Assembly (NCBI GenBank): GCA_941918925.1 | Contig: OW799237.1 | Location: forward strand, 10,335,201 to 10,399,200 | Length of the DNA: 64,000 bases | Reading direction: 5' to 3' | From: Phyto melanocephala | Lineage: Eukaryota; Arthropoda; Insecta; Diptera; Rhinophoridae | Shown: positions 47,364 through 60,229 of the stretch, in pieces | Layout: every line of letters starts with the position of its first letter | Numbering within the stretch: position 1 is the stretch's first letter | Notes under the pieces: model-generated | The model's database searches: none | What the model saw: the letters and a program-made list of their open reading frames with translations, nothing else | What the model was told of the DNA's origin: nothing | Translations under genes and position numbers: made by a program

Positions 47364-50300
47364 TTTTTAAAAAGTTATATTTTAATTTTTATTTCTTGAT
47401 AGATTTTGCAGATACTAAGCAGTTATTTTCTTAGATGTATGGTCCAGTAAAGCTTTCAGACCAAAATCTGAACAAAACATGTTTTGGATGTGTTATGATA
47501 TTGCTCAAAAAAACTCATCCACTTGTTGATCATTTTGCGAACTCTGATGTGCTTAGTCGTAAGGCTTCAGTTTATGTTAATAAAACTTTGTAAGCATAAT
47601 GAGGTATATCTTTAGTGAGTACTTATACGCTTTATAGAGCTTCGTGGATTCTTGTCCACGTCTACAAATTATGGTTAGTGGCCTTTTACGCATTGAGATT
47701 TGAACGGCTTGCGTTTGGTTAAACTATTGATTCAGGGTTCCCTAATTTTTTTTTTTACAGCCATCAAAGTCAGATCGACAATTTTCAAAGAATTTTAAAA
47801 CTGTGACCTTTTGACATCCCTTATTTTAAAAATATTTTTAAATAATGAAAAGGCCTTGATCTCTGGTAAAATGGTAAATTTATCTTTTCCCTTAAATCGT
47901 TTTTAGGGTTGCCAACAGCGTAAATTTCAGAAATTTCAAATCTTATATTCCTTTTTATGCTTAACAGTAGCGGAGACAAACCACACTGGCGCACTCCTAC
48001 ATATTTTTGCAAAGTGATTTTTTTTTTTGCCAACCACAACTCCATCCCTGCCATTAGTGAGATACGGGTCGAAATGCTGGAAAATTAAAGTTTCCATATA
48101 AAATTAATATGTAAAAAAGACGTATGAATTTTACAAATTTACTTGGTGTTTAAGTGTTGTATTGTCATAATAAAATGATTGAAAAGTATTGTATTGTTTA
48201 TTGTAAAATTTTTAAATTTTTTAAAAATCTTTAAAAAATTATGACTTTATGATAATACGACACGTTGTTAATTAACCAACTATTTTTAAAATTTTACTAA
48301 CAAACATTATATAATGTGGCAACTCAGTTCCATTTTATTTTAACAAAAATAAAAAATAATTTTAATCATGTTGAGATTTTTTCAAACAAAATTAATTTTT
48401 ACTTTCAAGAAGAGAAACGTTGAACTGCATACAAAAAATCTTATTCAGACCAGACATTTGTTCGAAACCCCTCATAATTAAGTGTGCTATTTTGAATTTA
48501 AATCAGTTTCGGCTTTGGCTAAATTAAAATATTTTTTAATTCTAATCCATGAATTTATTAAATTAGATCTTACCACAATATTTTCCATTTTTCAGTTTTG
48601 CCGCAAGTCACAAATAAATTGAATTTTGTTTGATAAACAAAAACAGCAGAGTCCTTAGCCGATCTTATTTGACGCCGCCAGTGATTTGTTATCAAAAATT
48701 AGCAACTGCGCTTAAATTTGGATGTCGGAACGATAAAATTACAAAAACTATTGCGGCTTGGCTTAGCCGGCTGAGCCGTTTAGCATAGGTCTCTGCTTAT
48801 TAAATACGACAGCACAATAAACATAGCGTACAAAGTTCTATTATTATAAGACACTTTTTGTTTGAAAAGCAACAACAACATTTTTAAACCATTGTAAAAT
48901 TTTAGAGCAATATGACATGATAAGACACTTTGTGAATCACCCAATTGTGAATTTTGTACTATGAATGGGCAAGAGTTTTCAAACTAGAGTTATTCAAGAA
49001 ATTCTATAAATATTTCCTTCCGTAATATATAAATATATATATAAGATTTATTTTATTTAAATATAAAAAATTTACTGATTTAAAATACAGAACTTATATA
49101 AAAATTTCTCTATTCAATGTTGTATTGATATCCTGGTTCTGGCAACACTGCATACTACACATTGTCCAATCCATTTGATTGTCATTGTTTTGTTATCAAT
49201 CAATAAAATTGTTTACATACATATATTGTTTTACTTTCGATATTTGCGTTGTTTTTTTCTTTGTTGGTTGTGATTTTTTTTCATCTTATTTCAGCTTCTT
49301 TAATACATTATACATATACATAGATATACATACATATGTAAATAATATATAGAAAATGTTTTGCTATGTATATCTATAGCCATACATTTTAACGTTAATA
49401 TCTGTTTATGTATATACATATGTACATAAATACATACATATGTATATTACATACATTCATATGTACATACATACTTACATATGAATGTACATACTTAGTA
49501 CATTGAAATATAATTTATGTATGAATGTCCGTACGAATCTTTAAAGTTGATATGTGTCATCGTTGTACAACATTAACACAAGCATCTCTTAGCAGGTGTA
49601 TAAGATATTTTATCACAGATTAAGTCACATACTAAAAAAAATTGTATCTTGTAGATATTTATTTTTATACAAACCACGATGATGATTCTCTTTCGTTTTC
49701 TGTATTTTCCTCTACATTTCTTGTGATCTTATAACAAAGAGAGCAGAAAGAAGAAAAATAGAAAACAGAAATTGCTAGTCAAAAGCCAAATGATACGACA
49801 AGATATAAAAAAAATTGAATTTTATATGTTGTTTGTTTTGCTAGTTTCTAGATATTATTTCCTTATACTAGATATCCACAAGAGTTGGGAATACGTATGT
49901 ACATACATACATATGTATGTATGTTTGTGTTGTTGTCATTTTGCCACTAAGGTGTTGAAAAGCTTTTAAAAGAAATTTTCTTTTTAGAAAAATTTTAAAA
50001 AGCTAAACTGTTGCATAAAGCGAGTTTCCAGATGTACTTTCTATTTAATTTCAATCAAGACGATTTGTTAAAAAAACATTTTATATGTAGAGTGAATTAA
50101 TTAAAATTTTGCTAGAAAAACTACATTTTTCCAAGATATTTTATAATTAGGAAATTCATATATATATATTGTTTTAAATTTATCAAAGCAGTTTTAATAC
50201 TTAGCTTTCACAACTATATAAACAAATTACAGAATATGTGTGTTGTTTTGCATATATTGCCCAATCATTAAAACGGTTTGATCCTTTGTATAGTGTGTTT

Positions 50301-50499
50301 AATTTTTAATAAATCTTAACTGCCATCTGTTTAAATTTTATTGCATTTTTGTTAAGCAACTCTTTACCACCTAGATGGCGGCGACTTAAAACAGTTTATT
50401 GCACAGTTTCCAATGTCTTTATTAATGACAGATAATTGTGTCTGCTTTTCATGATCCCACATTTCCACAATAATTTCTTAAAAGCAAAGCCAAGTCTGC
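47364..50499. other. AT-rich non-coding stretch with dense simple repeats
   Basis: 49310-49520 and 49890-49925 are dense in ACATACATATGTATG words. A minus frame at 47821-48054 has no recognised domain. No bounded transposon was identified. Confidence 0.5.
49310..49520. repeat. ACATAC/CATATG simple-repeat cluster
   Basis: Interrupted runs of ACATACATATGTA and its near-palindromic relatives fill most of this segment. Such tracts occur throughout the window; this is the densest. Confidence 0.7.
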
Positions 50500-50800
50500 T
50501 ATATGAATTGGTTCAGGCATTTAGCAGATAGAGTACAAGGGAAACAAATTTTCATTGCATTTGATAACCAGTCGGTTATAAGACGCTTGTGGGAAACTGA
50601 CGTGAACTCTGAACTGGGGCTTGAATGTGCTCTGAAGCTTAATATGCGCGCCACTATGAATGATGTAAAGCTGCTATGAGTTAAGGGACATATGGTTATA
50701 GCTGGGAATGATGAGGCAGACAGACAAGAGAGGAACGGATCTGCGGTGGTATTACGTGTATCAGAACCCAGAGTTGCTTTGGGCGATAGGATGATGTTGG
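50500..50800 (+). pseudogene. LINE ribonuclease H domain fragment
   Basis: The plus frame reads FIAFDNQSVIRRLWETDVNS, then ECALKLNMRATMNDVKLL, a stop where Trp is expected, then VKGHMVIAGNDEADRQERNG. This is the RNase H domain of I/R1-type non-LTR retrotransposons: the D.Q..I block with a catalytic Asp, then the LLWVKGH.GI.GN..AD block with the last His and Asp. RNase H removes the RNA strand during LINE cDNA synthesis. The upstream RT is not seen here, so this is a 5'-truncated remnant. It is followed directly by a LINE 3' end in the opposite orientation. Confidence 0.82.
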
Positions 50801-50866
50801 CAAAAGTCTATCTGTGTATAGGCTCTTACAAGTTGTGTGGAGACAATCAATTGTAAACAAAGGCTC

Positions 50867-51480
50867 TTTTTTTTTTTATTTTTTTTTTTATTTCAAATAG
50901 TATTTAATGCAGTAGTTAAATTGAGCCTCATCGCCAAAAAAGGCTTTATAGAGGCAATACGGCAACTTAAACTAATTACAATTTCAGCTTATTAAAATAC
51001 ATAATAAAATATATACATATGAATAACTATTATTTGTAATATTTTCAAATTTAATTGATATTTGCAAAAAGTAGTTCAACATTTTGCAATAAAAAGTTTT
51101 TTAAATTGTTTTTAAAAGTAGATAATACTAAAACGGTTTTTAAAAAGTCAGGAAGGTGGTTATATTCATAAGGACCAGCATACGAAATCCGCTGTTTGGT
51201 GACTTCAAGTCGACATCTAACGACATTTAAATGCAATGCCTGTCTAGTTTCCCTTTGCGTATTTGTTATAACTCGATTTAGTTGTATAGTTTGAGTGCCA
51301 ATATTGTTTATACATTTAAATATATATAACAACAATTGTTGTTTATGGTGTCCAAACAGCCCCTTTGCACGAGTTCAGTGAAAGCACTTTGATAGAGCAG
51401 GATAATTGTGTTGCTCACAGGACAATGAAGCTTTATCTGAGGAGGATGGCAATCAAAAAGGTGATGTTTGCAGAATGTGC
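50867..51480 (-). mobile_element. 3' end of a Jockey/CR1-like LINE, minus strand
   Basis: Minus-strand frame from 51335 reads LYIFKCINNIGTQ, then HLNVVRCRLEVTKQRISYAG, PYEYNHLPDFLKTVLVLSTF and KNNLKNFLL before a stop. This is the typical tail after RT in Jockey/CR1-type LINE proteins (YK.LN, R......RSF.Y.G...+N.LP..+, S+..FK..LK.FL). The 3' UTR follows and the element ends in a poly(A) tract (poly-T on plus, 50867-50891). It is a 5'-truncated insertion. The tail abuts the end of the RNase H fragment, suggesting insertion into or beside that older LINE. Confidence 0.78.
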
Positions 51481-54059
51481 TTAAGAGAGAGCTGAGAGAG
51501 CAGTGCATGTGTATACGAATGTCAAGATGGTTAAAGACTTAGGCAGACATACATACATTTAGTTTAAATACTATGTAAGTGTCTATGTAAGTGTCTATGT
51601 CTGTGGTAAATGCTGGCGATTATAAAGGACTCTGTGATTAGAATTATAGGCAATTACGAGTCGATAGCCTGAAATTGCTAAAGTCCAAAGAAAATGCTTA
51701 TGGTGGCTCGAATCAAAGGAAGTGACATTTTGATAGCCTTGAAATTACGGAGGGGGCTACTTTGGTGGTATTGCGTTTTATAATCCGCTAACCCAGCCTT
51801 GAAGTTTATTTTTTTTATTGTAGTTTAAAAACTTTATTTTTAATTTTTGCTGAATATATTGGCGAATTTTTTATTATTTTTACTTTATGTCAAATTGAGT
51901 AAAAATATCTTTTATTAACATTGCAGTTTAAACAGAACCCTTTTTCCTGTCTCCTGAATGTACTCTCTGTACCTAAGTGTCCAAAATTGTTAAAAAATTC
52001 TATGACTAAGAAATATTTAAATTTTGTCTATTAATTTATAACTTTTTAAAATTACACAACTAAACATTTGTTTAAAGACAAAAAAAAAATTTAAAAAAAT
52101 TATTCTTAGATTTACTTCTTAATTATAATTATGTGTTTGTTTATTTATTTTGTTTTTTTTATTAATTTGTTCGTACTTCTATAAAAATAATCTTTAGTTC
52201 ACAAAAAAATCTAATTGATTAATCACAAACGATTTTCTTAATTCTTTTTTTTTAATCATTCCTTGTGTCCTTTTTCAACTTAAATTAACCCTCCCATCTA
52301 CACATTTACAAAATGTTTCAAGACATTTTTTTCAAATATCTACACCTAAATTAATTTTGTTTGTACAACAACAATCATAGAGACACAATAACAAAGATCT
52401 GAACGCATTAGGCGACACTTTTGTAAACAAAATTAAATGTTTTGTATAAAATGTTCATTCATTAAACACAATTAAAAGTGAAAAAAGCCCCTACAGAAGA
52501 AAGAATTTGTTTTTGATGCTTTTACTTTTAAAATAAAACTGACAAATTTAAATTTTAAACTTAAAAAAAATTGTATGGCAATTAAGCATTAAAAATACAA
52601 GAAAAATATCCATACATACACTCATACAACAACTAAGATGTATAAGAACAATAACAAAGTGACACAAACTAATCGCATGCAACGCATTGAATATTTATCA
52701 ACAAAAAAAAAAATGAAATAACAAGAACAACAAAAGAACTTCAAGCAAATGAAGTGAATTGAGCAGAACATAACAGAACTGTAGGGAAAAAAGCAACAAC
52801 AGGAGCACTCTATACAATATATAGTTGCCAGATAAATTAGCTACAAAAATCCCCAAAATGTTTTTTGAGATCGTTAAGAAATCATAAAAATAAAGGATTC
52901 TTTGTAAAATATGTGAGATTTTTTAACGAAAAAAGAACACACTTTTAAACAATAAATAAATTTAATTGTTTAAATTAAAATAATCTCTTATTTATAAAAT
53001 AGATAAATAGAAATCCCATTCCAGTCAGTTTTAATATTGTTTTTAGACTTTCATACTCTTTCTACATTTACGATAAATAGTTGGATGTGGCAACCACGAC
53101 TCTGTGCAACAGCAACAATATACTGTTAACAAAAACAACTGCATCTGCAGCATACCTACCGTTGCCACATGCAAGTGCAAGTGAAAAAAAACCAATACAC
53201 TAACACTTTTTTACTAACACAACTACACTTTGGCAACCTGCGACTCAGCTTGCGAAGAAATTTTTAAGCAAGTAAAATTTTTACAGTTACGGCAAGTAAA
53301 GTGACAAGCCGAAAAACAGTGTTGTCTAATACTGAGTTTTTTGTTAACTCAATAATATATCATACAATTGTGGTAAATAATTCAGCTAATTTTTTTAATA
53401 AATATGTATATATGTATATGAAGAATATTAAGAAAAAATATAAATATTCATTTAAAATGTAAGTTTTAATATAAATATCAAAATTTAATAAAAAAAATTA
53501 TATTAAAATGTTACATGTCTAAAGGTAACGTTCAATAGTGGCTATTGACAACACTTAATTACCAATTGAAGCAGCGCCATTTGTTTTAAATTTGTTTGAA
53601 GTTTATTTGTTGACGACATTTTAAAAATGAACTTGCACTGTGCTGTGTAGCCACTCAAAAAATTTTGTTGTTTTTTTTGGCATTTCTCCTGATTTTCGTT
53701 AGTAATACGTATACACTACTTGTAAGTAAATACTTGCCTGTGGCAACGTAGGGTAACATATAAACAGCAACAAGAATGAATAACTTTTAACACACAATAA
53801 TCATCCAACGACACAAAAATGTCCGTCTGTTCATTTATGTATAAGTTTGTATCATAACGTTTTGGCATATCGACAGAAATGTAAAAGACTGAGTTTTTTT
53901 AATGCCACAACGAGATATAAAAAATTTAATTAAACTCGATTTTTAAATATATTTTTTATAAATGTAATGGAAAATATAAAAAAAATTTTTCAAATAGAAA
54001 AACCGTAAATTTTTGACCTCTTTCTATTTACAAAGTTTTTATAACTGATTCTTTTAGAT
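51481..54059. other. AT-rich non-coding stretch
   Basis: 51540-51800 is less AT-rich and may be decayed transposon, with GTAAGTGTCTAT repeated near 51575. CAGTGTTGTCT at 53317 and its imperfect inverse ending at 53556 could bound a hAT MITE but match poorly. No gene recognised. Confidence 0.4.
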
Positions 54060-54960
54060 TTTTGGGAGCTGACGGACTTTATGGTCTTAGATAAGAGCTT
54101 TGTTAGGACACCTTCAATAATAATCCTTAATAGAATTTTGATTGGGATCCGAATGATGTGCAGTTTTCACTGTTAAATGTAAGTTGAATATGGACACGTA
54201 GTAGGGTGTTTATATCATGGAGGAGAACATCAAAAGCTCTTAAAGACTTTTTGCTGATTAGATTGTGTTCTAAGCGAGATACTGGCTGTATATGTATCAT
54301 ATAATGGATCTCTTAACGAAACATGGAGTGAGGGGTAGGGAGGATACTTCACATTGAGAGTCAGACGGATCTCAAGATCTGGAAGGGACATTATGTTAAA
54401 TCAATGTTGGTAAGGGCCTGTAGAAGGATTTCTTCAATGTCAGATTATGTGGAGTACTGGGGAACTGTGGTGTTGTCAACAATAAATTTGTTAATGAACT
54501 TGCCACTATTTTGGACGGATTAAAGCATGGATGGCAGACAAGATAAATAATGCATTGAAAAACAGAAGACCCTGCAAAGTATTAAGAAATTTACGGACAA
54601 GGGCTAATTTAGCAGGATCTAAGGTATTTCTGAAGATGACAATAGTATGTCTGAGAGGCACTATTGGTACAGCATGTTATCTGTCATTTTCCGAGACCTT
54701 GTAATCATAGAGTTAGGTGGCTGGATAAGCGACTCTAAGATTAATGAATTGATATTTTAGAATGCAAACTAGAAAATATCATCGGATTCATTATGGAAGT
54801 CGGGTGACATGGTAGATAGGCAGTGATGGATAGGACTTCCTACATCTTCAAGTTACCTTAATTCTAATACTTGCTTTTTGTGCTACTTCTTGCTGTATTT
54901 CTATCAATAAAGGGACGCACAATAGAGCCTCCAAGTAGGGGTGTTGAAGGTTTTTCCTAG
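54060..54960 (+). mobile_element. Decayed LINE-like block (I/R1-type, 3' part)
   Basis: Composition is closer to even than the flanks. The sequence near 54706-54730 (ATCATAGAGTTAGGTGGCTG, then GATAAGCGACTCTAAGATTA) parallels 61392-61430, and both can be read as RVRWLDKRL / RIRWFTKRFYDELNDI. Together with nearby RNase H fragments of the same region of the window this suggests the segment downstream of RNase H in an I/R1-type LINE. Frames are heavily interrupted and I could not place RT motifs. Confidence 0.4.
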
Positions 54961-55606
54961 CTTTCCTGCAATACCCCCCACCTGCCATCACAATATGAAA
55001 ATTGAATTTTATGATAAATATTGTTATAAAAATGTTTTGTTAAAAATTTTTTATAAATTATTTATAAAATAATTGATAAATTTAGTTTTTAGTATTTTTT
55101 AAATTAAATTCTTAAGTAAAATGTTCATTTACTTAATGCTCTGTTTTAATAAGAAACATATGCATGTGTTTAGTATCATATATCGTTACCAAAAACTCAA
55201 AAAACTCTAAATAACAAAAAATTTAAAAACGATTTTTTTTTATAATTTGCGGTGTGTTTTATTAAAATACATTAAAAAAAATAAGAATTCTTCAACCAAA
55301 AATAGCGAATTTGTTGGAGAAATTTGTTTTTATTTATTAGTTCGGTCGTTTTGCGTTTTAGGTAACGACATACAGATATTTTAAAGGCACAAGCTTATAA
55401 AACACTTAACTTCACAGCAGGTTTTTATGTTGTTCCTTTTTTATATGCTTTATTATTATTTTATTTTTGTCAAAAATATTAAAAAAAAAATTATGATTCC
55501 AGAACACAGGTTGAAAATGGTACTGTAGGTTATTAACAAAAACCTCAAAGAATTGTTAGAGAAAGGAGTTAAATTTACACAAATTATTAATTTAAATTTA
55601 TAAAAA
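54961..55606. other. AT-rich non-coding stretch
   Basis: Nothing recognised. Confidence 0.5.
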
Positions 55607-56096
55607 CTAGCTAATACCCGGTGTGCTTCGCCACCCCAAATTTTAGTACTTAATTCATATGGCAGGTGCCACGCCCACTATTGTTAATGCACCCATTTTT
55701 TCCATAAATGTTTATTCGAATATCAAAGTTGCTTTTGCAAAATTTTAGTACTCTAATCGATATCGTTTTCCAGATATACGAATTTTAGTATTTAATTCAT
55801 GTGGCCACGCCTACTATTGCAAGTCCGCCCATTTTTTACCCAAAAGTTCGTGTGGATGTCAAAGTTTATCGAACTTCATTTGAAGACTCTAGCTGCATTA
55901 ACTTTCGTGATATATAATTGATTAAAAGGGCGTGGCACCCCGCCCACTTACAATTTCAAACCAAAGTATAGCCTATAGTTCCTTCCAGACATACAGGAAG
56001 ATTCTGTGAGAATTTCAAGAAAATCGGTCCAGCCGTTTAACCGTCTATAAAGCACAAACAAACATACAAACACACATTGATTTTTATTTATATTGA
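55607..56096 (-). mobile_element. Helitron, non-autonomous, minus strand
   Basis: Read on minus it begins TC (56096-56095) with an AT-rich start, and ends CTAG at 55610-55607, inserted between A and T, as Helitrons do. A short hairpin (GGTG/CACC arms, 55620-55636) lies just before the CTAG end. The interior has two related blocks around GCCACGCCCACTATTG and GGCCACGCCTACTATTG plus CGGTCCAGCCGTTTAACCGT near the 5' side. There is no Rep/helicase coding sequence. The terminal layout matches the Helitron at 62.3 kb but the interior differs. Confidence 0.75.
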
Positions 56097-56535
56097 TTAA
56101 TTTAAGAATTAATTTAATTTTTTACGAAATTTGGCAACTGTACCAGCCAAACTTTGAATATTTTTAAAACATTAAAGGAATTTACTTCAACATTCTTAGG
56201 TGTGGTTAGGTTAAACAGGTTGAGAGGCTGAAAATCTGAAGACCATCACACTTGGGTCCATGACTGATCTCTTTGTGATACTTAATACATGGAATATCGC
56301 GTGTAGCGCGTCCCACCAACACTTAGAGGATAACGGCTTGAGAACTTCAAAACTAATCCGATGCACGAAGAGACGAGCATATTTTCCTAACATCAATGGT
56401 TACCAATTTCAGCCGTGATTTTGCTCCTGAAAATAAAATTTTGAACATTTCTTAATTTTTCACAACTCTCTTTTATATATTTTTCTTTTTTGAATAATTT
56501 TTTTAAGCGCTTTTATTGATACAAATTTTGTTTAA
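56097..56535. other. Non-coding stretch
   Basis: 56200-56410 is less AT-rich with a 61-codon minus frame lacking any recognised domain. It may be decayed transposon. Confidence 0.4.
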
Positions 56536-56770
56536 TTATACCTTTCACCTGTGGTGTCTTTGTCATTCCTTCCGACCCCATAAACCCCCATTTTTTGAAA
56601 GATGATTACTAGGGGGTTACTACATTCGAGAAGCAATGTCCGTTTGTTCGTGTGTGGGTTAAAATCAACTCGAGAAGCCCCCAAATATTGTATAGACCTA
56701 TATGTGGTATCAATAGTTTGGAATAAACCGCTATTAAAAACCAGTATAATCGCCTATTTGCTATTACTTT
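56536..56770 (+). mobile_element. Decayed DINE-like 5' fragment
   Basis: Retains, in order, TATACCTTTCACC, CCGACCCCATAA, GTCCGTTTGTTCGTGTGTG, AAAATCAACTCGAGAAGCCC and a CGCTATTAAAAACCAG-like segment. Substantially diverged and 3'-truncated. Confidence 0.7.
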
Positions 56771-56916
56771 GAAAAAAAAAAACACTTATACAGGGTACCA
56801 GGGTACATTAAATGTACACACAGGGTTAACGTATCTGCCAAGTTAATCATTTTTGATTTTATTTGAGAATGACAAATTCTATTTTTAAAAATATGAATTT
56901 GCTTTTAAATTTTTTT

Positions 56917-57862
56917 ATACCCTTCACCTATGTTTATCATTCCGTAATTTATAATTTCTACAATATTCGTCTTGACCCTATAAGGTATATATTTTCTGAA
57001 CGCTTTAAATAAGGAAGTCGATTGAATTATGTCCGCGTATTGGTTGAAATAATTTTTTCAGAAGCCCCACATGTTTCATAAATTTTTTAAAAAAAATTGC
57101 GGTAATGAATCGCTATTGAAATCCAGCACAATCGCCCATAAGTTTCTGAGATATGAGCAAATAAACACGACTGATATTGTTTTTTTTTTTTAACACAAAG
57201 ATTAATATTTTTCAATACATTATATACACTTGTTACGTAGGTACTATATGCCTCAAGGAATATTCGAAAAAAAATGTTAGATAAATCAGTCACTAACCTG
57301 CAAAGTTATCGGCAAATATTCATTGGAAACAAAAAAATATATATATATTTTAAAATTATTTTTATTTAAAATATATCAATTTTCTTAAGCTTCTACTTCA
57401 GTTTTGGGCACACTTAAGACACCAAATTACCAGCCGTAGCCTCGGAAATTATTCCTGAGAAAAACTAACAAATCGTTTTGAAACAAACTGAGATATAAGC
57501 ACCTAAATGCAACTGCTTTGATTTTTTACTAAAATTCTCAAACGAAAATCGGTTTTTTCAACTTCTAGACAACCCAGAGAGTCAATATGGGCATCAAATA
57601 AAAGGGATTGACTAGTAGAAATTATCTATGTATGTATGTAAAAATTCAAAATGGCGTTGAAAATAATAAAGCAAAATGGTGTATAACATTATGCCCATGT
57701 ACATTGGTAAGGGTTTCCGTTTTCCATATGGAGCGCACAACATGCTAACTGGGCATAAGTGTATACCTGTCATGGGTTTGAGCTTTTAGTGCGCCTTTTT
57801 TTCAACCTAACCTATTCTTAGGTTATAATCAAACTCTGCACGGCCGAATATAGCATTCTTAA
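56917..57862 (+). mobile_element. Decayed DINE-like element with interrupted interior
   Basis: The 5' part at 56917-57185 shows ATACCCTTCACC, CCCTATAAGGTATATATTTT, GAAGTCGATTGA and TGAGATATGAGCAAA. A second copy of the internal GAGATATAAGCACCTAAATG segment lies near 57489, and the 3' end TGCACGGCCGAATATAGC occurs at 57838-57855. Between them, at about 57757-57800, is TATACCTGTCATGGGTTTGA, also found in the LINE 3' regions at 60.9 and 61.6 kb. So an old DINE copy appears broken up by duplication and LINE sequence. Confidence 0.6.
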
Positions 57863-58153
57863 TTTTTTTATATAAAGTTTGACATTCTCACGAGAAAGTA
57901 GAATTCAGTCTAATTCGCCACTAAATATATGTATGTACTTAATTAAATATATATGTTTGGCTGACAAGATGGTAAGCTTTTATTCGCTAAATAATATTGA
58001 TAAAGTTTTTGACATTTCGACTCATATCTTTTTTGGATTCACTGACATTTTTAAACTTCAAGAGCTGGGAAATACCTTGTGTTTTAAATATTTTTTTAAA
58101 TTATAAATACATATTTTAAAATATAAATAAGTACATACAAACATACATACATA
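57863..58153. other. AT-rich stretch up to the pogo-like element
   Basis: Non-coding. A CATACATACATACA tract precedes the TA at 58152-58153. Confidence 0.5.
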
Positions 58154-58965
58154 CAGTAGACTCGCGGTAACAAAAACACTGCCTTACGTGAACACCGGAT
58201 AAGATGAACATAATTTTTTTTACACTGACTACTCTGTAGCGTGAACATAATGAGAAAGCCTTATAACGTGAACAAATTTGTCGGTTATGCAAATCGTTTT
58301 CATAAAAAGGGCTATCCCTGGCAAAAAATCCTCGCTCTTTTAGAAATTTTGAATCTCCTGTGGACTACAATTGCTCCAAATCGTAATGGATTACAGCTGC
58401 CATTTTTGAAAATTGGTTTAACTATTATTTGACGCTATTGGCTATTTAAATTCAACTTGGAAACGTCTTGAAAAAAAACCAATAGCAAAATGCTGTCTGA
58501 AAATTTTTATTTCTTTACTTTACGTCTAGACGAGTCATCGATTTGTGCAGACTAGAACAAAACGTTGGCAGAGCAACTGTCAAAAAATTATTCATGTTCT
58601 TTGATATGGTTAAAACGTATAAAGTGTATTTTGTCGCAATTTTTATGTGTCGTCTCTTTCTTTCATATTAAAAATGCCTCTTAAATAATATCAGACATCG
58701 TTGTTTGAACATATGTTCTGACAACGCTGTTTGAACAAGAATAAAAAGGTAACACATTTTTTAGATTAATTTTAAAGTATTTTTTTTTTCTTACAAACCA
58801 TATGTATATAACAATCCAAAATACAAAAAAATATATGAATTTGAGTTAAATCACATGTCTAATTTATTTGGAAAATTTAAAGATTTACACCTTCGTTAAC
58901 ATGAACAACTTCGCAAACGTGAACACGCTCGGTTTTGAATAGTTCACGTTACCGCGAGTCTACTG
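58154..58965. mobile_element. pogo/Tigger-like element with CAGTAGACTCGCGGTAAC termini
   Basis: CAGTAGACTCGCGGTAAC at 58154-58171 is perfectly inverted at 58948-58965, with TA on both sides (58152-58153, 58966-58967). Just inside are repeated GTGAACA motifs on both flanks (CGTGAACACCGG left; the inverse of ATGAACAACTTCG and GTGAACACGC right). The 812-bp interior has only a 63-codon frame with no recognised transposase domain, so it is non-autonomous or fully decayed. A fragment of the same family is at 41.26 kb. Confidence 0.88.
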
Positions 58966-58967
58966 TA

Positions 58968-60229
58968 TTTTAAACAAACACCTATTTTATTTTATATTAA
59001 AATCATACATACATACATATGTAATAAAATTGTCTTCCTCTTCATTATTTCTCTTTTTCGTTAAGGTTTATTATGACGTAGCAAAACAATTTGGCAAATA
59101 TTTATGTGTATGCAAATTCAAATATATTTTATTGATTCTTTATTATTTGTTTTATTTTCATTTCAATTTTTTTTTATTTGACTTCTTTTTGCTCGTGCTT
59201 AAAATTACTGAAAGAGATTTATATGGAAGCATCTCTAAAAGATTTTCTACTTGAATAGCTTTTGTAGGTATTTTCTTCTTTTCGTTTTTTGTTTTTATTT
59301 TTAAAAAAAAATTTTCTTTATTTCTTGTTTATAGTTCTTTTAAAAACCAAAAAATAAAATAAAATTTTCTGTTCTCGTTTTTTTTCCTTTTTTTTCAAAA
59401 ATAAACTTACCAAGTTACGAAGAATTCTAAAATTACACACGTCTCAAATGCGATATTCTTTATTTTTGTATATCATTTCATTAAGTAGATTTTGTGTATA
59501 GAAGAAAAATCGTATGTAGAGAAAAAATATATAGAAATATTTGTATATGTGTGTATTTGATTTTTCGAAAACATAAATGTACTTAAATATCACATATACA
59601 GGCATATAAAATTGTATACGCCAGTGTTGTGTACATATAAGAAATGTTTAGTTTAGGTACATATGTGTTCTTAAGGCAATGTGATCTGTAAGATCAAATT
59701 CGCTTTGGTTTTTATTTTAGCCTTTGAATATACATACATACGTAAGAACGATTTTGGTGCGTGTATATTTAGTTTATATTTCAGTAATATAAAAATGATA
59801 TTAAAAAAAATTTAGCTCGTGCTCAAAAAGCACATACAGAAGCATATGGATTTTTTTTTGTTGTAAATAAAGAGCCAGAAATTTTCAAGCTAAATTGGAA
59901 ATTTGACAATGTTTTCTAATATGAAATATCTCAAAACATGCGTAAAACAGTTAATAAAAAAAGACATACACATAAAATATATCAGGCAAATGACCTCCAT
60001 GACATTGCATACCCAGCACCAGCATAGATAAGGTAAGATAGGCTGATGCCAGAAAGCAGTTCCTTTACTTACACTAGGAAACCTCTGGCGCCTGTTTTTC
60101 ATCACTTTAAAAATACAAAGAAGGGAAAAAGAAAAAAGGAAGAGAGAAAGAAGAGTAAGTTGAAGAAGACTGCGTCACCATAATACCAGAGGAGGGAGAA
60201 TATGATGAGGTGATTAGGGTAAGAATTAT
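58968..60229. other. AT-rich stretch grading into LINE remains
   Basis: 58968-59890 is AT-rich and non-coding. From about 59990 the sequence becomes purine-rich and less AT-rich, probably the decayed 5' side of the LINE fragment that follows. Confidence 0.45.

Noticed and set aside
49310..49520. ACATACATATGTATG cluster as a regulatory or CRISPR-like array
   Set aside because: Irregular simple repeat without fixed spacers; similar short tracts occur across the window.
52817..53096. Possible TIR pair AGTTGCCAGAT / GGTTGCCACAT
   Set aside because: Short, imperfect and without a target duplication; below the level I would support.
53317..53556. Possible hAT MITE (CAGTGTTGTC ends)
   Set aside because: Ends match over only about 9 bp, flanking octamers do not match, and GTGTTG words are common by chance here.
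58241..58432. 63-codon frame inside the pogo-like element as transposase
   Set aside because: No CENP-B, psq or DDE signature could be read in it.
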